From Ancylostoma caninum (Eukaryota; Nematoda; Chromadorea; Rhabditida; Ancylostomatidae): a DNA stretch of 64,000 nucleotides. The stretch lies in NCBI GenBank assembly GCA_037903475.1, contig JBAJFG010000047.1:4688001-4752000 (forward strand). Direction: 5' to 3'. Of the stretch, positions 56,301-64,000 are shown piece after piece. Every line of letters begins with the position of its first letter. Position 1 is the first letter of the stretch. The notes beneath the pieces were generated by a model. The model ran no database searches. It was not told the origin of the DNA and worked only from the letters and a program-made list of their open reading frames with translations. A program made the translations under genes and the position numbers.

Positions 56301-59300
56301 TGGTTAGATTTCGAGTTTTGGATAAAAAAAATCCTTGAAATATTTGGGCAATGAGGAAGCTGTGAGGGAGCAATAATGCCAATAATGTTTATGTTTAGCT
56401 ACAAACTCATACGGATATATCCCGACAACGACGATACGCTCAAGTACCTCAACACCCTGTACGAAGGTTCTTCTCCATATGAGCTAGACTTCTGGCAACC
56501 TCCCACACATATCGGTCAGTTTTTTTTTCGGCTACGTACCTAAATTTTTGGAAAATTACCAGTCCTTAATCCTTAATGTTTTCCAAGAGAAATCCCTTCG
56601 CCGGATTTTTTCTGTAGTTTTTTTTTCACATTTACGTAAATGTCTCACAACTTTAGGTGGAATCGTCGACGTGACTGTGGCTCCTTCTGATGCACCGATA
56701 TTCGTAAAGGATTTGGAGTCGAAGAAGCTGAATTATATAGTGGCTGTCAATGACTTGGCACAGTAAGTTACCCAGTACTATTCATGTATAAATTTGAACA
56801 TGAAGAAAATTAGAGAGAGATCGATAAATGCCGCATATTGCTCACAATTCTGAAATTGCACAGCTTCGAAATTACAGTAAGTTGACAGCGCGAGGACAAA
56901 AGGTGTGTGTATCGAGAGAAAACGGGGCGTTACCGGGCTACTACGATTGGCTGGTTGATTGAACGACCAATCACAGTAACGCCCCATTCTCCCTCATGAT
57001 GTTACAACCCGGAAAAAAGGAGCGCAACCATAAATTGTGCTGTGCTACTCAATAAATCAATAGCCCGAATGTTCGATCGATAATGATGCATATATTTTAG
57101 AGCGATTGAAAACGAACGATCACCGGAAGCGTTCCACCATCCAGAAGCAGGCGGGTACTCCTACGATAAGTACAACACCCTAGAAGATATCCACGGCGAG
57201 ATGATGAGACTGAGGAAAGAGAAGCCGGGAATGATCTCCCTAATCGATATTGGTGAAACACATGAGAATCGAACGCTACTCGTGATCAAGGTAGGTTACT
57301 GATACGTAAAACTGTCATAAAGTTCCAAAAACTAATTTTCTGCACAGATTTCCGGCCAAAGACCAGTCATGGGAAAGAAGGCATCGATGTGGATTGACGC
57401 TGGGATACATGCTAGGGAGTGGATCGCACCCGCTACTGCGATGTACATTGTGCATGAGGTACGTAAAACTACCACTATTTGACCGTAGAGCAGGTGTTTG
57501 CGTGATAACGGTTTACGAAATCCAAATTCCTTCAGTTTTTGGGTCTTCTCTACAGAAATAATAGTCGCTTAGCTCAGTTCTAGCATTTATGACAATTCAC
57601 AGCGATTTACGATTTACGGAATTTGTGTCTTTTGTTACCTCACATCCCTTCTCTACAACTACCAATCAAGAGTAAAGACGCAGAGTGATGGGCTGCTGTG
57701 ATTGGTCAGCTGCTCGAATGCTGTTACTCGAGGGCTGTTAGGGTTTTCAGGAAAGAAATTTTGCGTGTTCATCACTCTCTCGATCAACATTATCAAAATC
57801 TCCTAGCAAAATTATAGGACTTCCTTCCCGGATATTTCCAAGAAGGACCTTGTCCCTCTGCGTCTCTGCTTGACCGCTGTCATCTGGGTGCTACCATTTT
57901 GGGGTATCAAAACATTCATTGCGATTGTATATCCAATATGAAAAAAAAAAACAATTTACAAGTCATGAAGAAAGACTCATTATTTTACAGCTTGTCCAAG
58001 GATACGACTCAAATCCAGCTATCCAGAGAATTCTGGACCACGTCGACTTCTACATCCTCCCAGTAATGAACCCTGATGGATATGAGTATTCACGATTGAA
58101 GGTATGCTAGGTCCTTTGAATAGAAGTGGTCAGTAGGTGGTAAAAAACAAGAAAATGATGGAGCGATTCGGGGATAAAATAGCTGGTAATAAGTGTCGGC
58201 CAATCAGAGACGAGCTAGGGTTGGGTCCTGACAAGAACTTGTATGCCATTGTCACAAACCTTCTAGGCTTGCACGAAATACGTTCCTTGACCACGAGCAA
58301 AGCCTGCCAGGTGCACTGCGAGTCCTCTCGCTGTCTGCGTCTCCGATTACTAACTGGCCTCTGTACTGCCTCTATAGTCCGTTCCAAAAACGACGATAGT
58401 TGAGTATTCGTGGCTATGGTCCGTATTTCTCCTCCGCCTCTCCGAATACAGCATTATTTCGCGCGTTCTCTCTTTCTCTAATATCTTCACAACTGCTCCC
58501 AAGTGAAACACACTACACCCACCCGCTTTCTAAGCTTTAGCCCATCACGGGCGGCGCAGCACAGCTGGGGAACGTATCTCATATAATCACTTCCAAATCA
58601 TACACTGGAGGTCCTAAAAAGAAACGAGAAAAAAAGTAGAGATTGGAACAGGAAATTTCATAGGAGCAGCCGACACTTTTCACTGATTGGGTTCAGTGGA
58701 GAACCCTACCTCAGAAAATTTCAATTTTCTTCAAAATTTAGCCTTGTTATCCATTATCCAGAGTTGCTATCTAAAAATCTGTTCCAGAACAGAATGTGGC
58801 GCAAGAATCGACGCCCTGCCACATGTAGACGTCAACACTTCCACACCGTCTGCTGCGGCGGCGTTGATCTTAACAGAAACTTTGATTGGTTCTGGGCTTG
58901 TGAGTTACCGCATCCCAACAAAAAATACTCTTAATCACAGTTACATGCTCACAAGCCCTGTGTTTAGCCAGCGGCAGTTCCACAGACCCTTGTCACGAGA
59001 CCTATCATGGACCCAATGCATTCTCTGAACCGGAGACACAAGCCGTCAGGGATTACCTACAAGCGAATAAGCCTGAGGTGAGCGCTTTGGAGAATTGCAC
59101 ACCAGTTCAATTGTATTATATGCGGTCGTCCGTACCGAAAATAATTCACAAAAAATGTATGAATACTTGGTACAGTCCACTAACTATATGACAACGACAA
59201 ATAACGGTAGTAACGGTAGTTCGGAGATGAAATAGCCGTACAATACGTTCAGCCGGTTGGATGAACAAATAAATCCTAGAAGACCTATTTCCAGGCTTTC

Positions 59301-62300
59301 ATCACTCTACACTCGTACTCGCAAATGTGGCTGATTCCCTATGGACACAGAAAAAGAAGCTACCCACAGGATTATTACACAGCTCTCGTAAGTTATCAAA
59401 CAATCGTAATGACACCGCTGCTTTGCAAGGAAAACAAAAACTGGAGTTTGGAGATGACTTCCACTGTCGACTACGCAGCAAAACCGTGTTTGAAAGTATA
59501 AACGCTAGAATTTTCAGCGTCCTTTAGCAGACAGGGCTACGAAAGCGTTGTACGATCTGTACGGCACGAAATATCAAGTCGGCACTGGAGCCGATCTCAT
59601 GTGTAAGTGCTTTCGGCCATTCTGGCGATGTTTTTTTTTGCATGATTTCCTACTGGACCCACTGGACTATCAATCATTTTGAGCAGAATATCTGCAGAAC
59701 GAGAAAATATAGTAGTTTGGGAATCTGTCCGAGTTCTAATGGATTGAAAGTAATTTCTTCTAGCAAATCAGGATTGTACCTTGAAAAGAATTGTCTCAAT
59801 TTGTCTAATCTACTAGTTTTTCCATTAGTTTTTATTACACTTTCACTTTATTAACAATAATTATTACTGCTCTATCACTGTATGTACATATGTATGTGCT
59901 ATCAATGTTATTCTATAATATTGCTGTATTATGCAGATATATTAATGATTTTTCGTTTAGATGAAGCTTCCGGAGGTTCTCACGACTGGGCAAAGGGTAC
60001 CCTGAAAGTCAGCTATGCTTATCTCATAGAACTTCGACCGAAGAACACGGCTTTAGGGTGAGATATTCTATGGTTGAAAGAGCACTCTAGCGCAAAAATG
60101 TTGACCTTGAGTAAACGCCATAATTTTTGTTTATGTTGATTTTCAGGAAGTGTTAGGCTCTTTCTCCCGTTTTTTAAGCTATTTGCTTACTGTACTATTA
60201 GTAGTAGTTATACTTAGAAGTAACCAGCGGCAGTGCAACTACGGTAATACTAAACGCACTTACAGATACGGTTTCCTCCTTCCTGAGAGAGAAATCGCGG
60301 CCACTGGGCTAGAGACCTTCGAAGCAATCAAGGTGGTCGCGGACGAGTTAATATTTCAATTTGTCGAATCAGAGCTAAGGCGGACAGTTAAACCCAGTAA
60401 GTAATTCTCAGTTTTTGAACAAATTCTAGGAAAAGAAATTGTGCTCCATTCTCGAAAATACCCCATTGTCAAAGTATCGAAAAATAGTCTTGCGAGAACT
60501 GTTCTCCGTCTTGACACACTCACAGGAGTGTTTTTTTTGTCTCCAGTGGTACTGCACTGTAATTTGTTTCATTTTTGGCTTCCACATTCGTTTTGTCTCA
60601 TTTCACTCAGGGGTAGAATTGTGTTCCACGGTTCTTCTTATATTGCGCCTGGAATAGGTACATTGGGACTCTCTTATCCTGGGGACCAGTTCTCGCACAA
60701 TTTTACTGCAGTTTACTGATCAAATTTAGGTTTTTTTTTCAGTAGAAATGTTTGGGTATTTATTTCGCAATAAAAATTTCCTCAGCTTTGTCTAATTTAC
60801 GCATTACTCTTCCGAAAGTACCTTCGCAGTAGTTTTCAGCTCCTACTTACTAAGTGTTTATATTTTCTACATTGCAACAGTGAAAATGTTGTCCTTTTTG
60901 CAGCTCCACCGCCTTATCCTAAACGCCGAGGATACAAAGTTATTGAAACGACACCACATGAGGAACCTACTCACACTACAACATTGCACGGTATGATAAT
61001 CCACTACTTGCATCTATAGCCCTTTTTCAAGGCCATAGAGTACGGTAACATCACAGTGGTGCACCTACACAACTTTGAAGTATCCTCGTAGTTCATTGAG
61101 AAGGCGTTTCCAATATAATTCTTGGGATCACATGCATCACCACGATTACCCAGAATAGACGTGTTAACGTACCGCAAATTTACCCAACTTTAACACGGGC
61201 GTCAGCATGTTTACCCTTGGTAGCTTCAGTGATGTATCCAGGCCCTGTATCTTCTGCGCATCGCATTCCTTTACAGAAATCTACAACTTATAGCACCGTA
61301 CTTTTATTCTATTCGTACTGTGTTAACAAACACTAGCTCACAAAGCCGCAGAAATGAATGAAATGAAACGGGAATTATTCTTTGAAAAATTTTCCGGCAA
61401 TTTTTTTTCAAAGAATTGTATAGTGTAAATAGAAATAGTCGTAATAAGAAAAATACAACGTAGCGGTTGGAAGTGGTATATAGCAGAGGCAGTAAAGTCA
61501 GTGAGCGTGATATTTTTACATAGGAAATAGATTGGAAACCCCAACACGAAACATACATATTGATCGTGGTAGAGAATGGTGTGATCTCCGCTAAATGATC
61601 CAACTGACGCCGGAAATTTTGGAATTCAAGTCAATAATAATTGATTTTTACCCTAAATAATTAATGCTCAGAAAATGGTGATATAAACACGTGTCCAAAA
61701 GAAATGGTGCAAGATCTTCTTCTAATCGATAATATTTTGAAGTATACATATTACCAATCAATAATGCAAACTGTCACTCATCTTAGGCTACACTACGCAC
61801 TATTGATTTTTATTTGTAGTATTTCTAAACTACCCTCACCCCCCGGGAGGAAATCGACTATTGGTTGCTCCCTAGCCATCAAAAACAATTAGTGCACTTT
61901 TGAAAAAAAGGCGTAGATTTTGTTGCATCGTACGTAAAGTCGTAAAAATCCAGCAGTAATTATCTTCTGCTTCTACGACTTCAATTATTCGATTTTTGAC
62001 TCTGAACAGCTATTAAATTCCGCGAATTTTTCTTGAAGCAGTCTTATATTAGCCTCATCTCCAGCAGTAGTTTTTTTTTCTGTGCAATTGCAGACCAACT
62101 TCCTGAGTAACACTAACGTCGTCTACCGTAATCCACCACAACACCCATTTTCCAGAAACGTCTGTCGCAACTACCGTAACTCTGACGTCAACTTCAACGA
62201 CAACGTCTACAACACCGACAACCACAACCACTACACCAGTGAAAACGACCACGATCTCAGCCACCACCACTACCACCGCCGTCGTTGATGCGGGTCCCGA

Positions 62301-62418
62301 AGTGAAATGCGTCGATTACGGTGGTTACTGTAGACTATGGGGTGTGTTAAATCTGTGCGATAGGCCATCTGTGATGGATATGTGTGTGAAGACATGTCAC
62401 AGATCATGTAGATCATGA
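53319..62418 (+). CDS. Secreted zinc carboxypeptidase (M14A) with C-terminal ShKT domain
   Basis: Removes C-terminal residues from peptides outside the cell. Exons: 53319-53422, 56399-56514, 56657-56762, 57101-57290, 57348-57458, 57991-58101, 58788-58899, 58968-59077, 59295-59387, 59518-59602, 59961-60057, 60266-60396, 60904-60990, 62156-62418; all frames join to 571 residues. Signal peptide 1-18 (ends LHA), propeptide to about 110, then the catalytic domain. Visible key residues: zinc ligands H193 and E196 (GIHAREW) and H326 (LHSYSQ), R251, N275-R276 (DLNRNFD), Y380 and the general-base E403 (IELR). The specificity position (Ile in CPA, Asp in CPB) is H387 (SGGSHDW). A Thr-rich, probably O-glycosylated linker follows, then a six-cysteine ShKT domain C536-C569. 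This layout occurs in C. elegans carboxypeptidases including the cuticle-related SURO-1; orthology is not proven, so no symbol is given. Intron 1 (2976 bp) holds a mariner. Confidence 0.93.
53734..55008 (+). mobile_element. 1275 bp mariner-like transposon in intron 1 of the carboxypeptidase gene, transposase dead
   Basis: About 30 bp terminal inverted repeats start TTAGGTTGGTGCAAAAATAA and match perfectly by eye. They are flanked by TA at 53732-53733 and 55009-55010. The inside is a full-length but decayed mariner transposase. Traces of the N-terminal helix-turn-helix region (GEGSVSE, IIKEHPSKTTY, KKLDELMSRILNDYHIN) appear around 53990-54305, and of the C-terminal block (SLTDYRFPENLDDFFREN) around 54735-54795. 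Stops and frame changes lie between. The repeat type points to the Hsmar2/irritans-like group, as best I can judge. Confidence 0.88.
55011..56398 (+). other. Rest of carboxypeptidase intron 1
   Basis: AT-rich with a GC-rich patch at about 56085-56190 (CGCGCGCGATTTTTCCGCCG). Contains the dispersed CTCAACTATTGTCG motif at about 55138 and short ATGGGT/GGGTTT repeats near 55265-55310. No exon is seen: the splice from 53422 to 56399 keeps frame and supplies the signal peptide. Confidence 0.5.
56915..56992. repeat. Small inverted repeat in carboxypeptidase intron 3
   Basis: GGGGCGTTAC (56924-56933) pairs with GTAACGCCCC (56976-56985), flanked by GAGAA/TTCTC. An inner GATTGG/CCAATC pair (56945-56950 and 56967-56972) extends the fold. 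Fits a short MITE. Confidence 0.65.
60478..60705. mobile_element. Small inverted-repeat element with GCGAGAACTGGTCCC-type ends
   Basis: The left end contains CTTGCGAGAACTGTTCTCC (about 60490) and the right end GGGGACCAGTTCTCGCAC (about 60677), inverted to each other. The same GCGAGAACTGGTCCC word occurs at about 3651 and 3810 in an lrp-1 intron and, as CGAGAACTGGTCCC, at about 24219. In carboxypeptidase intron 60397-60903. Confidence 0.6.
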
Positions 62419-64000
62419 TCATTATTGACTGATGCTGTGCCTTCTCTAATTGTATGACATATTGTCATTTGGTGGTTGATTCTGTATTTATTACATAAAA
62501 ACTCGAAGAGACTTTTTTTCAAGCAGACAACAAGGTTTCGCTTGAGCCGCTCATGTCGCCTGGTGTAGCGGAACATTATTAGACAAAAGGCGAGCCATCC
62601 CACAGAATGCCGCCTGAGTCGCTCCTCGTCGTCTGGTGTCACGGGAGATTATTTTCTCGCTCGTTGGCTGTCGGTTGCTTTTATTTGTTCTCTGGATCAA
62701 TATTCTTGGATGAGTGGCTGCAGATGATTCTAGTATGTTTTTCTCATAATTGTTTCGTTCAAATACTAGCAACAAAATATCGCTTAATGTCGCGACTTTG
62801 GTGTGCGAACGAGAGCATAAACAGAAAAACGATGAAGAAATGCAGCATATTATGAAGGTATCTTGTGCATTTTTCTTCATATCATGCAGAAAAGGAACAA
62901 AAACAGCACGCGACTTTCTATCGCTTATACCCGCCAACTGTCGCCAGCTCAAGCGCGAGGCAGATCACGTTCCATGGCGACCGCACCAACTAAGCCAAAA
63001 TTCCTCTTCATCAATTATTGGCCAAGGTGCTCATTTTTCCTTATTAAGCATAACCGTGCCATCCTTGTGTTGGCGGTCCTTGTCCGCAATTGCGGCATAG
63101 TTTCACACTATGTTTACAGAACTAATTTCACAACGTTCATATATAAATAAACACTTTGATAGAAGAAAAAACGATGTGGCAGGAGTAGAACACAAAACCG
63201 GAGCATCGAAGCGATAAAGTTGAATAGGAAGAAGTATAAACGTGAGAAAAGACTACTATAATCATAAAAGTATAACGACGAACAATTTGGCAAGTTATTG
63301 ATTACTTGAAGAAAATACAAAATCAATCGATCAATAAAACTGTGAAAGACCATTGCAGCATTTCAATACGACACGCACTCTACACAGCATAGTGCGCAAC
63401 AAAAATCGATGATATTGATTTGAATACACTGTGTTCTCTGTGGGCAATACGTTACGGACCTACTACAGAAAATTCCGGATACAGTAAGCAGAAATTAGTG
63501 TTTGGCCAATTTAAATGCAAATAAATGCTAGCTGAAAACAACTCACTCGGCAATATTATGGAATGGGGTGGGATTATGACGCGTTCGGGGAATATCGATC
63601 GGGCAATCAATATCAATCGATGTCGATCGGCAATTGGAAATGGTCGAATTGGAAGAGGGTGTCAGATTAGCAGGGCATAACGCGTGAAGGAAGGTTTTTT
63701 AATGTGTTGGATAAATGAATATAATGTAGCAGAAAGGAAATTTTGAGTCAACCATGCGATGAAACGATGTAAGCCCCGCCCACAGGCTGCGGCACAGTTT
63801 TGAGCGCAAGCCTAAAAGTTTCTCTATTTCTCTGTACACTCTCAAACAATCAACGACCCTCACAGCTTCACAAACAATATTACATCTCGTTTGTTCTTAT
63901 TTGATGTGGACGTGGTGTTAAAATAATTGAAGAAACACACTGAATAACTACGGAACCGTGTCACAAAACGGAAATGGCTCCGCCCATCATCTGCGGCACA
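62419..64000. other. 3' flank of carboxypeptidase gene, no gene recognised
   Basis: No clear AATAAA just after the stop. A ~35 bp direct repeat (CCGCTCATGTCGCCTGGTGT at about 62547 and a diverged copy at 62619) lies near the start. GCCCCGCCCACAGGCTGCGG (63773) and a similar CCGCCCATCATCTGCGGCAC (63979) mark the right part. The frames are short and unlike known proteins. Confidence 0.45.

Overview
This is nuclear DNA of a clade V (rhabditid/strongylid-like) nematode. Both host genes are built from many small exons separated by short introns. One is a nematode-type LRP-1/megalin receptor and the other a nematode-style zinc carboxypeptidase with a C-terminal ShKT domain. A trans-splice-like acceptor lies 2 nt before the second gene's ATG, and one intron has a GC-AG boundary. 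A parasitic strongylid is likely from the load of small inverted-repeat elements, but the genus cannot be fixed from sequence alone.

Layout. Positions 1-17444 (+) hold the 3' half of an lrp-1/megalin gene: 54 exons that I could join in one frame to 2299 residues. It runs from a partial YWTD propeller through 10 LDLa repeats, EGF repeats, a second propeller, 11 LDLa repeats, EGF repeats and a third propeller to the membrane segment and a cytoplasmic tail with an FSNPVY endocytosis motif. The start of the gene is upstream of the window. Positions 17.4-29 kb are intergenic and full of foldback elements: a MITE at 18.6 kb, a G-run MITE at 19.6-20.3 kb and a 2 kb palindromic element at 20.4-22.4 kb. 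A 1.7 kb TA-flanked TIR element (29006-30699) contains arrays of a GGAANTTCC-type palindrome.

Positions 31.2-45.5 kb are a nest of LTR retroelement pieces. There are four diverged copies of a protein family I do not recognise (C-x-C-x2-C...TL-x-QH motif), repeated leaders with a CCTGGCCAGG palindrome, three matching primer-binding-like sites, a Helentron-like element with a 117 bp minisatellite, and a gag plus env-like remnant. A complete LTR-bounded element (40863-44277) is inserted in the reverse transcriptase of a Ty3/gypsy copy, which also carries a MITE.

Positions 45.5-53.3 kb are intergenic, with a 475 bp foldback, a mariner-type remnant enclosing a perfect 427 bp (CA)n tract, and other repeats. 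Positions 53319-62418 (+) hold a complete 14-exon M14 carboxypeptidase gene (571 residues: signal peptide, propeptide, catalytic domain, Thr-rich linker, ShKT). A dead mariner with intact inverted repeats sits in its first intron. The last 1.6 kb has no recognisable gene.

The two host genes have no visible functional link beyond both being secretory-pathway products. LRP-1 is an endocytic receptor of epidermis in C. elegans, and ShKT carboxypeptidases such as SURO-1 act in cuticle/body-shape biology there, so an epidermal/cuticle theme is possible but is inference. The most unusual content is the LTR-element-borne protein family and its conserved leader.
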